64,000 nucleotides of DNA from an uncultured Deefgea sp. (GCF_947072475.1 NZ_CAMTIA010000003.1:1-64000), one strand, 5' to 3'. Positions 44,085 to 54,417 are shown, counted from the stretch's first letter. Notes: generated by a model from the sequence alone, not told the origin. A program made the numbers and translations.

Positions 44085-44693
44085 TTACTTGGGTTTACGA
44101 CAATGACGGAAATACCACACCGCGACAATCACCGCAACAATCGCGACCAATACCATAATCGCTGACTGACCTCGACCTAGCCATTTAATTAACCACTCAT
44201 GATTGGACGCACCGTAATACCCCAAGTACACCCAGATCGGTACGCTAATTAAGGCGGCTAATCCATCGAGCAGTAAAAAGCGGAAATAAGAAATACGCCC
44301 CGACATCCCCGCAGTGAGATAAATCGGCGTACGTAGTCCCGGCAAAAAGCGCGCCACAAACAACACGCGATTGCCATAACGCTCAAATTTATCTTGTACC
44401 GCCGCATATCGCTCGGGGGTCATCATGCGCGCAAAGTAGCGGTGTTGTAATAAGCGCGCGCCAAAATAACGCCCAGCTAAAAACATACAACTATCACCGA
44501 TCAATACCCCCAGCATGCCCACGGCAAACATGGTGTGCACATGGGCGTAACCCAGCCCCGAAATCACGCCGCCGGCAACCAAAGACACGTCTTCTGGAAT
44601 AGGTACGCCAAAACCACAGATTAATAACACCGTAAATACAGCCAGATAGCCGTAATCGGTAAAAATCGTAACCAAAAACTGCAGGATATCCAT
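44085..44693 (-). CDS. DedA-family membrane protein
   Basis: A 202-residue inner-membrane protein of the DedA/VTT family, which carry undecaprenyl phosphate or other lipids across the membrane. Hallmarks are CGFGVPIPEDVSLVAGGVIS, the re-entrant LIGDSCMFLAGRYFGARLLQ and RFLPGLRTPIYLTAGMSGR with the conserved arginines. I start at the ATG at 44693; an in-frame TTG seven codons earlier lacks a ribosome-binding site. It diverges from lplT, which is also about membrane lipids. Confidence 0.9.
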   Translation of the reverse strand: MDILQFLVTIFTDYGYLAVFTVLLICGFGVPIPEDVSLVAGGVISGLGYAHVHTMFAVGMLGVLIGDSCMFLAGRYFGARLLQHRYFARMMTPERYAAVQDKFERYGNRVLFVARFLPGLRTPIYLTAGMSGRISYFRFLLLDGLAALISVPIWVYLGYYGASNHEWLIKWLGRGQSAIMVLVAIVAVIVAVWYFRHCRKPK

Positions 44694-44846
44694 TGCAGCG
44701 TCCAAGCTTTTCAATTGTGACGCCTGCGATCATACCACGCAAAACAGCGGACTTTAATCTTACACCACCGTCAGAGGCGGTAGTTTTGTCATATTTTGCT
44801 GATATAAATTCACAATCATCCATCAGCACAGTGCAAGGTTTAAATA

Positions 44847-46133
44847 ATGCAAGCCGGATTTTATAAAATCTTAGCCGCACAGTTTTTCTCCGCCCTGGCC
44901 GATAACGCGCTGTTTTTTGCCGCCTTGGCCTTACTCAAATCACAACAAGCCCCTGAGTGGCACCTCTCGATGTTGCTGTGGGGCTTTACCGTTTCTTATG
45001 TGCTGATTGCGCCTTATGCCGGCGCACTAGCTGACGCCAGACCCAAAAATCAAGTGATGATGATTTGCAATGGCATCAAATTATTCGCTTGCCTACTCAT
45101 GGGCTTGGGAGCGTCTCCTTTATGGGCTTATGCCTTGGTTGGTTTGGGTGCGGCGGCTTACTCGCCCGCTAAATACGGCTTAATCACCGAAAGCCTAGCG
45201 CCAGCGCAATTGGTTGCCGCCAATGGCTGGCTAGAAAGCTCAACCGTATTTGCCATTATTCTCGGCACTTTGCTTGGTGGGTATTTATCTGGATCGTTTG
45301 TTAGCCAATGGCTAGCAGGCAATACCCTGGGTCACTACCTTAACGGCATCGAGTTTTCTATTCTCATCATCAGCGTGCTCTACAGCATTGCCGCAGCAAT
45401 TAATGCCGCGATTGCCCGCCCTACTACCGCCCTCAAGCCGCTCTACCTTAGCCCTCGCTATCAAATCGCCGTCTTTTACGACTGCTTCTGGCGGCTATGG
45501 CGTGATCCGCAAGGACAAGTATCAATGGCCATCACCACCTTATTTTGGGGCGCAGGCGCCACCATGCGCTTGGTGGTGCTCAATTGGGCGCTGTTGTGGC
45601 TGGCCATTGATTTAGAATCTGCCACTCGCTTAATCGCCGTCGTTGCGGTGGGTATTGCCATTGGTGCCTTATTAGCAGGGAGATACGTGTCATTACCCCA
45701 TGCGTTTCGCGTGATGCCCGCCGGTCTGTTGATGGGGGGATTACTCATTTGCTTGTTGTGGGTCAACCAAATTGCCGTCGCTGCGTTATTGCTACTGCTG
45801 ATTGGGATTTTATCGGGATTTTTTGTTGTGCCATTAAATGCCGTTTTACAACACCGTGGGCAGCAGCTCATGGGCGCTGGGCATTCGATTGCAGTGCAAA
45901 ACTTTAATGAAAATTTGGGCATTTTAATCATGGTCGGTCTGCATGCTTTAATGATTAAATACCTCAGCCTGCCGCTGGCACCGAACAGTAGCGCGCTACT
46001 GCAAGTACAATACGCCACGCATGGCGTGCCCCCGATGCAAATGATACTAATTAGCTTTGGCCTACTGGTCATCATCACGATGAGCGCGATTATGGCGCAT
46101 CACCATCGACAAGCATTGACCCGTCGTCGTTAG
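44847..46133 (+). CDS. lplT: Lysophospholipid transporter LplT
   Basis: A 428-residue MFS-type inner-membrane protein with twelve helices. ILAAQFFSALADNALFFAAL at the N-terminus and GLITESLAPAQLVAANGWLE with the VPLNAVLQHRGQQLMGAGHS segment are characteristic of LplT, which flips lysophosphatidylethanolamine inward for re-acylation by Aas. No aas gene is present beside it, unlike in E. coli. It is about 30 residues longer than the E. coli protein, mostly in a central loop (about residues 188-215). AAGG lies upstream of the ATG. Confidence 0.9.
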   Translation: MQAGFYKILAAQFFSALADNALFFAALALLKSQQAPEWHLSMLLWGFTVSYVLIAPYAGALADARPKNQVMMICNGIKLFACLLMGLGASPLWAYALVGLGAAAYSPAKYGLITESLAPAQLVAANGWLESSTVFAIILGTLLGGYLSGSFVSQWLAGNTLGHYLNGIEFSILIISVLYSIAAAINAAIARPTTALKPLYLSPRYQIAVFYDCFWRLWRDPQGQVSMAITTLFWGAGATMRLVVLNWALLWLAIDLESATRLIAVVAVGIAIGALLAGRYVSLPHAFRVMPAGLLMGGLLICLLWVNQIAVAALLLLLIGILSGFFVVPLNAVLQHRGQQLMGAGHSIAVQNFNENLGILIMVGLHALMIKYLSLPLAPNSSALLQVQYATHGVPPMQMILISFGLLVIITMSAIMAHHHRQALTRRR

Positions 46134-46144
46134 AGTCTGTTAAC

Positions 46145-46174
46145 GTTTGGCTTGCCCGCAGCGGGACGCCAAAC
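46145..46174 (+). terminator. Hairpin after lplT
   Basis: GTTTGGC/GCCAAAC (46145-46151 with 46168-46174) with an inner CCCGC/GCGGG. No T-run follows, so it is a weak or processing-type hairpin. Confidence 0.45.
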
Positions 46175-46226
46175 AGCAACAGCCCCGAGCAAACGACGCT
46201 TTAAACCATTGAATTGAGCGAGTTAA

Positions 46227-47360
46227 ATGAATAGATTCAACCTCGCAGCATTGAGTTGCTGTTGTTTATTAGCATTGAGTGCTTGCGAGAAAGCGCCGGA
46301 CAATAAAAATGGCGCCAAGCGCCCAGTGAATATTATTAGTACGCAAGTCAAACAGGGCGCGCTGCCGCATCAGATTAGCGCCGTTGGCCACGCCGAAGCG
46401 GTGCAAACGGTTGAAGTACGCCCGCAAGTGAATGCACAAATTGCAAAAATTCATTTTAAAGAAGGCGATATTGTCAAAGCCGGACAATTGCTATTTACGC
46501 TCGATTCGCGCGGCGTGCAAAGCCAAATGGTGCGCAGCAAAGCGCTTACCGAAAAAAGCAAAGCTGAGTTTGCCGAGGCCGAACGCAACCTAAAGCGCAG
46601 CGAAGAACTGGCTCAAGCCGGATTTTTATCACCATCGGCGGTCGATACCGCACGCGCTAAAATGGGCAGTTTGCAAGCCCAAGTGGCTGCAGCCCAAGCC
46701 GATGAGCGCGCCAATGCCGTGGATTTGTCTTACACCCAAATTCATGCACCAATTACTGGGCGAACTGGCGCCATCGCCTTAAAACAAGGCAGCTTAGCGC
46801 AATCAAATGCCGCGCAAGCCTTGGTGACGATCTCACAAACTGACCCAATTCAAATCAGTTTTAATATTAATCAAAGCGATTTACCGGCCCTACTTGCGGC
46901 GCAAAGCCAAGGCAAAGTATCGGTGCAAACGCAACTACCGAACGGGCAAACCCGCCTTGGCGAATTGGTATTTCTGGATAATGCCGTCGACAAAGCCAGC
47001 GGCACCATATTGGCTAAAGCGCAATTTGCTAACGCTGATTTGCAATTGTGGCCGGGCCTCAGTAGCACCGTCACCATCGAATTGGCCGAACAAAAAGGTT
47101 TAATTGTGCCGATTCAAGCGATTCAAACCGGCCCTGAACAGCGCTTTGTGTATATCATCGACCAAAATAAACAAGCGCAAGTCAAGCCAATTCAAGTCAT
47201 CCGTAGCGTTGGTAATCAAGCGCTGATTGAAGGCATTGCCGCTGAAACTAAAATCATCAAAGAAGGCGGCCAAAATGTGCGCCCTGGTGGTCAAGTGATT
47301 GAAGCGAGTCGTCCGGCCTTAGCAGCCAGCAGCACCGCTTCAGTGCAAGGGTCAAAATAA
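46227..47360 (+). CDS. RND efflux periplasmic adaptor lipoprotein
   Basis: A 377-residue membrane-fusion protein with lipobox LSAC at residues 17-20. VEVRPQVNAQIAKIHFKEGD is the lipoyl half, the coiled-coil hairpin covers roughly residues 95-165 (KAEFAEAERNLKRSEELAQ, SLQAQVAAAQADERANAVD), and ITGRTGAIALKQGSLAQSNA returns to the lipoyl fold before the beta-barrel. It links the RND pump to an outer-membrane channel. No outer-membrane factor gene follows. Its stop overlaps the pump start (TAATGA), so the two are coupled. MdtA/MexE-like. Confidence 0.92.
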   Translation: MNRFNLAALSCCCLLALSACEKAPDNKNGAKRPVNIISTQVKQGALPHQISAVGHAEAVQTVEVRPQVNAQIAKIHFKEGDIVKAGQLLFTLDSRGVQSQMVRSKALTEKSKAEFAEAERNLKRSEELAQAGFLSPSAVDTARAKMGSLQAQVAAAQADERANAVDLSYTQIHAPITGRTGAIALKQGSLAQSNAAQALVTISQTDPIQISFNINQSDLPALLAAQSQGKVSVQTQLPNGQTRLGELVFLDNAVDKASGTILAKAQFANADLQLWPGLSSTVTIELAEQKGLIVPIQAIQTGPEQRFVYIIDQNKQAQVKPIQVIRSVGNQALIEGIAAETKIIKEGGQNVRPGGQVIEASRPALAASSTASVQGSK

Positions 47361-50300
47361 TGAGTCACGGAATTTCTTGGTGGGCGATTCATCGCCCAGT
47401 GGCCACGCTGTTGCTGTGGATTGCCGTGATGGTCGCCGGCACGATTGCTTGGTTTCATTTACCGATTGCCGCACTGCCGACTTACGATACGCCAACGATT
47501 AGCGTGTCAGCCAGCTTAACGGGCGCCTCGCCCGAAACCATGGCCAATGCGGTGGCAACGCCACTGGAAAAGCAATTTTCAACCATCCCAGGCTTGGCGA
47601 CGATGACATCGACCAGCAAGCTGGGTAGCACCAATATCACCTTGGAATTTGCCCCTTCTCGGGACATTGAATCAGCGGCGGTCGACGTACAAGCGGCGCT
47701 GTATCGCGCCAATCGCAGCTTGCCTAGCGATATGAAAAGCCCGCCGAGCTATCGCAAAGTCAATCCATCGGACGCGCCGATTTTGATGTTGAGTATTAAC
47801 TCGCCTTCGCTATCGCTGGCGCAACTGAATGATTACTCCGACAATCTGATTGCCCCAGCGCTCTCCACCATTGATGGCGTAGCGCAAGTCACGGTGTATG
47901 GGCAAAAGCGCTTTGCGGTCCGCGTGGCGGTTGATCCGGACTTACTGGCGGCGCGTGATTTATCTTTGCCTGAATTAGCCAGTGCGCTTAAGGCCGCCAA
48001 TGCCAACTCACCGGTCGGTCAGCTTGAGGGCGAGCGGCAAACCTTAATGCTGGAAGCCAATGCGCAGCTCAAAAATGCCGCTGAATTTAGCCGCCTCGTT
48101 ATCGCCACCAAAAATGGCTTACCGGTTCGGCTAAGCGATGTGGCCACCGTGGAAGACAGCGTTGAAAACATCAAATCGGGCAGCTGGATTGATGGTCAGC
48201 GCTCGATTATTCTGGCCATTTTACGCCAACCGGGCGCCAATACCGTCGCCACCGTAGATGCCATTAACGCCATGTTGCCGCGACTCACGTCGCAAATGCC
48301 CGCCTCGGTTGAAGTTAAAAAACTCAATGATCGCTCGACCTCGATTCGTGAGTCGATTCATGACGTGAGTTTGACCTTGCTACTCACCATGGGCTTGGTG
48401 GTGTTGTCGGTGCTGCTATTTTTGCGCCGCGCTGCCGCCACGTTAATTCCATCGGTATCGCTCCCGATCTCAATGCTGGCAACGTTTGCATTGATGTACT
48501 GGCTGGGGTATAGCCTAGATAATATTTCTTTAATGGGCCTCACTGTAGCGCTGGGCTTGGTGGTCGACGATGCCATTGTGGTGCTCGAAAACATCGTTCG
48601 CCATATCGAAGAAGGCATGGCGCCATTTGAGGCGGCGATTACTGGCGCGGGTGAAGTTGGCTTTACCGTGGTTTCGATTTCGATTTCGCTGATTGCGGTG
48701 TTTATTCCGATCTTTTTTATGCCCGGCACCATCGGCTTGTTATTTCATGAATTTGCCGTCGTCGTGTCGTTAGCGGTATTGGTTTCAATGGCCGTGTCGC
48801 TCACTTTAATTCCACTGTTTGCCGCGCGCTTTTTAAAAGCGCACGACGAAGAAAAAATCGAGCCGGCGTGGAGTCGCTATTTTGAAGCCGGATTTAATCG
48901 CTTACTGGCGGGGTATCAGCGCAGCTTAGCCGTCGCTTTACGCCATCAACGTTGGATGCTGTTACTGACCTTTGCCACTTTTGCTGCCACCGCCGCGCTG
49001 TATATCCAAGCGCCTAAAGGATTTTTCCCACAAGAAGACATCGGCCAAGTGCAAGCGAGCATGGATGCGTCGCCCGATATTAGTTATCCAGCGCTGTTGG
49101 TACTGCAGCAAAAAGCGGCACAAGCCTTACTCGACAATCCCAATGTCGCCACCGTCGCCTCAAGCCTCGGTAGCAGCGGCAGCGGCGGGCGTTTCTTTAT
49201 CACGCTCAAACCGCGCCAAGATCGTCAAAACATGGCTAAAACGCTGGATAGCTTACGTAAATCAACGGGTAAAATTGCCGGTATTAGTATGTTTTATCGC
49301 CCGACTCAAAACTTGCAAATTGGTGGGCGCAGCGGCAAAAGTAGCTATCAATATACTTTACAAGCCGTGAGCTCGGATCAGCTGGAATCGTGGGCCGATC
49401 AGCTTAAAAACACACTGGCCACTAACCCGACGTTTCGCGATGTGACCTCTGATTCGGAGCAAAAAACGCTACAAGCCAAAATCAATATCAATCGCGATCG
49501 CGCCAGCGAATTAGGCATTGATATGCAAAGCTTGCGCGATACGCTGTATGGCGCGTATGGCGAGCGCGAAGTGGCGACCATTTATGCGCCGCAAGACAGC
49601 TACTCGGTGCTGATGCAACTGAAAGACAGCGCGCGCCAAGATGAAAACGCACTTAATTTACTTAAAGTGCGTAGTAAATCGGGCGCTTTAGTGCCATTAA
49701 GCAGCTTTGCTAGCATCGAAAGAACGGCGGTAACGACGGCAATCAATCACCAAGGCCAGCTGCCGGCAATTACGATTTCGTTTAACTTGGCCGAAGGTGC
49801 GTCGCTGTCGGATGCTGCACGCGAAATTAAAGCCAGCGAAAGCCAAATCGGCCTACCCGGTTCGATCTTTGGTGCATTTGCGGGTGATGCCGCACTGTAT
49901 CAACAAACGCAATCGAGCCAACTTTGGCTGATTTTAATCGCCGTTGCCGTCATTTATGTGGTGTTGGGGGTGTTATACGAAAGCTGGATTCACCCGCTCA
50001 CCATTTTGGCGGGGATTCCATCGGCGGCCATTGGCGCGCTACTCGCGCTGCAAATCACCGGGCTAGAACTCACTTTTATTGCGATGATTGGAATTTTGCT
50101 ATTGGTCGGGATTGTCAAAAAGAACGCCATTATGATGATCGACTTTGCCCTTGAAACGCAGCGCAAAAACGCCCTATGCCCGATTGATGCCATCACCGAG
50201 GCCAGCGCCAAACGTTTTCGGCCGATTATGATGACCACGCTCGCGGCACTGATGGGTGCGCTACCCCTCGCGCTGGGCTTGGGTGCTGGCGCCGAACTAC

Positions 50301-50419
50301 GTCAACCCTTGGGAGTGAGTATTGTCGGTGGACTGATTTTCTCGCAATTGATCACGCTCTACATCACCCCTGTTTTATATCTCACCTTAGAAAAGATTGG
50401 CAAACCACGGGGTATATAG
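47360..50419 (+). CDS. RND multidrug efflux permease (HAE1 family)
   Basis: A 1019-residue inner-membrane proton antiporter of the AcrB/MdtB/MexF family with twelve helices and two large periplasmic loops. FHLPIAALPTYDTPTISVSA at the start, the proton-relay aspartates in GLVVDDAIVVLENIVRHIEE of helix 4 and IGILLLVGIVKKNAIMMIDF of helix 10 are diagnostic. Substrates cannot be predicted from sequence; the MdtB/C resemblance hints at bile salts, novobiocin or similar compounds. It needs a TolC-type channel encoded elsewhere. A long hairpin separates it from the convergent GGDEF gene. Confidence 0.93.
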   Translation: MSHGISWWAIHRPVATLLLWIAVMVAGTIAWFHLPIAALPTYDTPTISVSASLTGASPETMANAVATPLEKQFSTIPGLATMTSTSKLGSTNITLEFAPSRDIESAAVDVQAALYRANRSLPSDMKSPPSYRKVNPSDAPILMLSINSPSLSLAQLNDYSDNLIAPALSTIDGVAQVTVYGQKRFAVRVAVDPDLLAARDLSLPELASALKAANANSPVGQLEGERQTLMLEANAQLKNAAEFSRLVIATKNGLPVRLSDVATVEDSVENIKSGSWIDGQRSIILAILRQPGANTVATVDAINAMLPRLTSQMPASVEVKKLNDRSTSIRESIHDVSLTLLLTMGLVVLSVLLFLRRAAATLIPSVSLPISMLATFALMYWLGYSLDNISLMGLTVALGLVVDDAIVVLENIVRHIEEGMAPFEAAITGAGEVGFTVVSISISLIAVFIPIFFMPGTIGLLFHEFAVVVSLAVLVSMAVSLTLIPLFAARFLKAHDEEKIEPAWSRYFEAGFNRLLAGYQRSLAVALRHQRWMLLLTFATFAATAALYIQAPKGFFPQEDIGQVQASMDASPDISYPALLVLQQKAAQALLDNPNVATVASSLGSSGSGGRFFITLKPRQDRQNMAKTLDSLRKSTGKIAGISMFYRPTQNLQIGGRSGKSSYQYTLQAVSSDQLESWADQLKNTLATNPTFRDVTSDSEQKTLQAKININRDRASELGIDMQSLRDTLYGAYGEREVATIYAPQDSYSVLMQLKDSARQDENALNLLKVRSKSGALVPLSSFASIERTAVTTAINHQGQLPAITISFNLAEGASLSDAAREIKASESQIGLPGSIFGAFAGDAALYQQTQSSQLWLILIAVAVIYVVLGVLYESWIHPLTILAGIPSAAIGALLALQITGLELTFIAMIGILLLVGIVKKNAIMMIDFALETQRKNALCPIDAITEASAKRFRPIMMTTLAALMGALPLALGLGAGAELRQPLGVSIVGGLIFSQLITLYITPVLYLTLEKIGKPRGI

Positions 50420-50436
50420 CAGCAGCAAATATAAAA

Positions 50437-50475
50437 TAGACTATAGGTGGCAATACCCATGCTACCTATAGTCTA
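50437..50475. terminator. Hairpin between convergent RND and GGDEF genes
   Basis: TAGACTATAGGT/ACCTATAGTCTA (50437-50448 with 50464-50475), a perfect 12-bp stem in either direction. T-runs are lacking, so termination may be factor-dependent. Confidence 0.55.
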
Positions 50476-50558
50476 AAGCTGCGCAATAATAGACCTATAG
50501 CGAGAATGTCCATCGCCCGCGAACAAGCATTCATGCCATTTGCTGGTCAGCTTTACAA

Positions 50559-51458
50559 TCAATGCGCATGACGAACTTGATTGCGGCCCAAATCTTTGGC
50601 CGCATACAAGGCTTTATCAGCATTCATCAATAATTGAGTGTGTTGAATGCGACAGCTTGGCGTTGAAGTCGCCACGCCAATACTCACCGTCACGCAACGG
50701 GTCACCGCACTATTTAAATGTGGAATTTGCAAAGCCTCAATACTGCTACGAATTCGCTCGGCAATTTGGATCGCCAACTCCTGATCTGAGTTTTCCAGCA
50801 CACAACAAAACTCTTCTCCACCATATCGCGCCGCCACATCCGTCACAGAGCGTAATGAAGATTGAATCACCCCAGCCACGCGCTGCAAGCAAACATCGCC
50901 CGCAATATGACCATATAAATCGTTATATTGTTTAAACGAATCCACATCAATTAACAAAATCGACAAAGGCTGAGCAAGCCGCAATGAGCGATCTTGCACC
51001 TGATCAAGTAATTCAAATAATCGCCGGCGATTGGCCATTCCGGTTAATACATCGGTTTGTGATAACACCCGCAATAAGTCTTTAGTCCGCTTTAATTCCA
51101 AATGATTATGCACTCGAGCACGAACAATTGAGGCATTAAATGGCTTAATAATATAATCAACAGCCCCCGCCTCTAAACCCCGAGTTTCTTGCTCAGGGGA
51201 CGACAAAGAGCTAATAAAAATAATTGGAATATCCCTAGTTTCTAACCGGGACTTTAGAATTTCACAAAATTTAAACCCATCGACGTCAGGCATCATAATA
51301 TCAAGCAAAATAAGTTCAGGTAATTGCCGCTCAATATGACTTAATGCCTGCTCAGCACTCAAAGCAAAATGTACATCTAGCTCATCACCCAAGACCTCAC
51401 CCAGCGTCTCTATCGTATTCATTTGATCATCAACCACTAAAATAAAAGCCTCATCCAT
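50559..51458 (-). CDS. Response regulator diguanylate cyclase (REC-GGDEF)
   Basis: A 299-residue cytosolic protein. The receiver (1-120) has the acidic pocket D10/D11, phosphoacceptor D53 in LILLDIMMPDVDG and K105 in DYIIKPF. The GGDEF domain (135-299) has DVLTGMANRRRL, the magnesium site LLIDVDSFKQYNDLYGH and an intact active-site GGEEF at 213-217, so it should make cyclic di-GMP. The inhibitory I-site is not conserved (SVTD in place of RxxD). Its ATG overlaps the stop of the hybrid kinase gene by eight bases (ATGGATGA), so the kinase is its evident phosphodonor. It is the last gene of the four-gene TPR operon. Confidence 0.93.
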   Translation of the reverse strand: MDEAFILVVDDQMNTIETLGEVLGDELDVHFALSAEQALSHIERQLPELILLDIMMPDVDGFKFCEILKSRLETRDIPIIFISSLSSPEQETRGLEAGAVDYIIKPFNASIVRARVHNHLELKRTKDLLRVLSQTDVLTGMANRRRLFELLDQVQDRSLRLAQPLSILLIDVDSFKQYNDLYGHIAGDVCLQRVAGVIQSSLRSVTDVAARYGGEEFCCVLENSDQELAIQIAERIRSSIEALQIPHLNSAVTRCVTVSIGVATSTPSCRIQHTQLLMNADKALYAAKDLGRNQVRHAH

Positions 51459-54417
51459 TAATAATCACCTCTTCCATTGCCATGGGGATGCGTTGATTCA
51501 ATGCGGCTAGTGCGGCAGGATAGTCCAATTTTTCTAAGGCATCCGTCACGTCGACCAACAAATTAAATTTAGATTCGGGTAATTCTTTCTGTAAAGCCAA
51601 GAGTAATTTTCTAGCGCGTAAACTATTATTTTTCAAAGCCGTCTGCAGCCCTAAAGCAGCGGTTAAACTATTTTTGGGTAACAAACCTTCCGCTTGAATC
51701 AAGGTGCTGGACATCGACTCAACTTCAATTAACGGCAGTATTTTATTTTTCGCCCGTAGCCATGCTTGTTCTAATTCATAAAAATCAGGCATATTTTTTA
51801 GCGTTTCTTTTTGCTGCAAAAATAAGGCTTGCTCTAATTCACTCGCCGTTCGATAAAAGTCCATCAAGCCTAATGTCCCTGACACACCACGCATTGCATG
51901 AATTTTTTCAATATAATCATCTAAATGAGCGATATCTTTAAACTGATTAATGGCGGTAAAAAACTCTTGATTTTCAGTGAAAAAATGCAATAGCCAACGC
52001 TGATAACGAGATAAATTGCCATTCAATCGATCCAATGCCTCATCAACAGCAACACCTAAGTCAGCCAATTGATCTATCCATTGCAGGGCTGACGCTGATA
52101 GTGATTTTTTTAAACTTGTAATATCTTGATCAGCCGTTTTTTTCATTGGTGGCAATTCAATACCGCGCTGCAATTGATAATGAATGGCTTGACTTAATGC
52201 TTGATGCAAACCACGAGAAGAAACCGGCTTGGTTAAATAATCATTCATGCCAATCGCCATTCCCTCACTTTGCTCTTTTGCTGTAGCATTAGCGGTTAAA
52301 GCGACAATATAAACATCCGGATCTTTAATCCGATATTGTAAATTACCCCCCTCACGAATCAAACGTGTCGCCGTCATGCCATCCATAATTGGCATTCGCC
52401 AATCCATCAAAACGACATCAAAATTCATTTCAGACAAAGCCCGTAATGCTTCTTCACCATTGTCCACCACACTCAATGAAAGATTCATTTCTTCAAGTAG
52501 TGCACGCACAATCAATTGGTTGGTTTCAACGTCTTCGGCATATAAAACTTTTATTTTATAATTTAAAGACTGCAATGGGCATTCATATTTTGAGAGTTCC
52601 GCAGGAACTTCTGCGATAGGTAATGGCACTTCAACTCTAAAATGACTACCTTCATTGGGCGCACTGGTTACTCCCAAAGAGCCATCCATTAAATCAATTA
52701 AGCCACGACAAATTGATAATCCTAAGCCAGTACCGCCATATTTACGCGTTGTTGAAGTATCCGCTTGTTCAAATTTTTGAAATAAACGACCAATCGTTAC
52801 TTCATCCATACCAATACCGGTATCACTAATCAAGATCTTAACTTGCTCATGATCACGATAAGCGGTGATTGTGACTGAACCCTGCTCGGTAAATTTAATT
52901 GAATTACCAATTAAATTAAATAATATTTGCCGTAGCCGAGTGGGGTCGCCCAAGCAACCCGCAGGACTAAATCGAGCAATATTTAATATAAATGTGATGC
53001 CTTTTTCTTCTGCGCGCGCAGTAAAAAAATCGACCACTTGGTGTAATAATTTGATCAAATCAAATGGAATAGATTCAATCGATAGTTTGCCTGACTCGAT
53101 CTTTGATGCATCCAGAATATCATTGATAATTTCCAATAATAATTCTGCATTCTCTAAACCCATTCGAACTTGAGTACGCGTAGCTGGACGTAATTCTTTT
53201 TGCCCGCCCGCCAAACGTAGCATACCAATAACCCCCGACAATGGGGTTCTAATTTCATGACTAATTAATGCTAGAAAATCACTTTTTGCCTGATTAATCG
53301 CAATTAAGGTATTTTTTTCTGCCAGATGCTCTGCTTGCTGCCGAATACTCTCATTTAGGATGTTTTGTTTTTGTTGCTCTGATTTTAATAATTTCAAGCG
53401 CATTTCCATACGCGATATCTTGCGCATCGTGCTACTTTCTATTTGGGTAAAAGTTCGTTCTTTGGCTAATTTAATCGCCAATTCAGTATGGCGTTCATAC
53501 AAAGTTAGCGCTAATTCAAACTGGCCCAGATGCTCATAGACTGCCGATTGAATCCGACTCGCTTTCATTTCTTGATGCTGTGAACCGCCTTGATAAGCGG
53601 CATCCAGTGCATGTTGCGATTCAACCAAAGCCACTTGCATATCGCCTTGCAATAAGGCGACCTCAGCAATCCCTAGCTGCCCCATTACCGTAGACCATGC
53701 ATAATGATGGCGTTGTGACAAAGTAATCGTTTGTAAAAAGCATTGTCTTGCTTCGTTGTATCGCCCCAAACCCAGTTGCGAAAAACCAGCATACATAATA
53801 GCTTCACTCATCATCGCAGCATCATTGGTTTGCGGATAAAGCGCGCGACAGAATGCAAAATGCTGCAAGGCTAATTCATGCTGTGCTAATCGCAGATAAT
53901 CTTGCCCTAGCCATAAATGCAACATCATTAGTAATTGATCATCATTTAATTCTTGCACATAATCATAAGCAATTTTATGGTGCCGCAATGACTCTTCAGC
54001 CATATCAAAATAAAGATACACCCCACCAATACCAGCATATGCCTTGATGTAATGCACAATAGAATGCTGATCAAGAGCTAACTCAAGACACTGCCCCCAA
54101 GTACTTAATGCGGTATTTAAATCACCTAAAATATAATAAACTTTACCTAAACACTCATAAATATCTAACAACAATGCATCTAAATTCAACTTAGCAGCAA
54201 TTTTTAGTGCCAACTCTAATATTTTTTTAGCGGAGATATAATCTCCTGTTTTTTCAAATGCCTCACCGTGTAAGAACAATGCCTGAGCTAATATAGTTTC
54301 ACTATCCATTTCTTGGGCTTGCTCGATCAATTGTGCTGACAATAGCAATGCTTGCTGAAAATTATGCCTTCTAAACTGTTTTTGCTGTAATAGTAAATTG
54401 GCCAGTTGCTCAGGCAT
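51451..54417 (-). CDS. TPR-containing hybrid histidine kinase with receiver and HPt domains
   Basis: A 988-residue cytosolic protein. Residues 1-330 are tandem TPR helices (LFLHGEAFEKTGDYISAKKI, YECLGKVYYILGDLNTALST). A coiled coil leads to HisKA with H387 in FLALISHEIRTPLSG, then HATPase motifs N505 (NLIGNSIKFTE), DTGIGMD and GGTGLGLSI. A receiver (623-745) has D672 in VVLMDWRMPIMDG, and the C-terminus carries an HPt-like helix with H840 in IHAMRGVSGTLGL. Thus H-D-H transfer steps are built into one chain, ending at the adjacent REC-GGDEF protein. No membrane segment: the signal should be cytoplasmic and read through the TPRs. Start and stop both overlap neighbours by eight bases. Confidence 0.92.
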   Translation of the reverse strand: MPEQLANLLLQQKQFRRHNFQQALLLSAQLIEQAQEMDSETILAQALFLHGEAFEKTGDYISAKKILELALKIAAKLNLDALLLDIYECLGKVYYILGDLNTALSTWGQCLELALDQHSIVHYIKAYAGIGGVYLYFDMAEESLRHHKIAYDYVQELNDDQLLMMLHLWLGQDYLRLAQHELALQHFAFCRALYPQTNDAAMMSEAIMYAGFSQLGLGRYNEARQCFLQTITLSQRHHYAWSTVMGQLGIAEVALLQGDMQVALVESQHALDAAYQGGSQHQEMKASRIQSAVYEHLGQFELALTLYERHTELAIKLAKERTFTQIESSTMRKISRMEMRLKLLKSEQQKQNILNESIRQQAEHLAEKNTLIAINQAKSDFLALISHEIRTPLSGVIGMLRLAGGQKELRPATRTQVRMGLENAELLLEIINDILDASKIESGKLSIESIPFDLIKLLHQVVDFFTARAEEKGITFILNIARFSPAGCLGDPTRLRQILFNLIGNSIKFTEQGSVTITAYRDHEQVKILISDTGIGMDEVTIGRLFQKFEQADTSTTRKYGGTGLGLSICRGLIDLMDGSLGVTSAPNEGSHFRVEVPLPIAEVPAELSKYECPLQSLNYKIKVLYAEDVETNQLIVRALLEEMNLSLSVVDNGEEALRALSEMNFDVVLMDWRMPIMDGMTATRLIREGGNLQYRIKDPDVYIVALTANATAKEQSEGMAIGMNDYLTKPVSSRGLHQALSQAIHYQLQRGIELPPMKKTADQDITSLKKSLSASALQWIDQLADLGVAVDEALDRLNGNLSRYQRWLLHFFTENQEFFTAINQFKDIAHLDDYIEKIHAMRGVSGTLGLMDFYRTASELEQALFLQQKETLKNMPDFYELEQAWLRAKNKILPLIEVESMSSTLIQAEGLLPKNSLTAALGLQTALKNNSLRARKLLLALQKELPESKFNLLVDVTDALEKLDYPAALAALNQRIPMAMEEVIING

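Noticed and set aside
45476..46078. 200-codon minus-strand open frame inside lplT
   Set aside because: Antisense of a membrane protein gene; no start signal.
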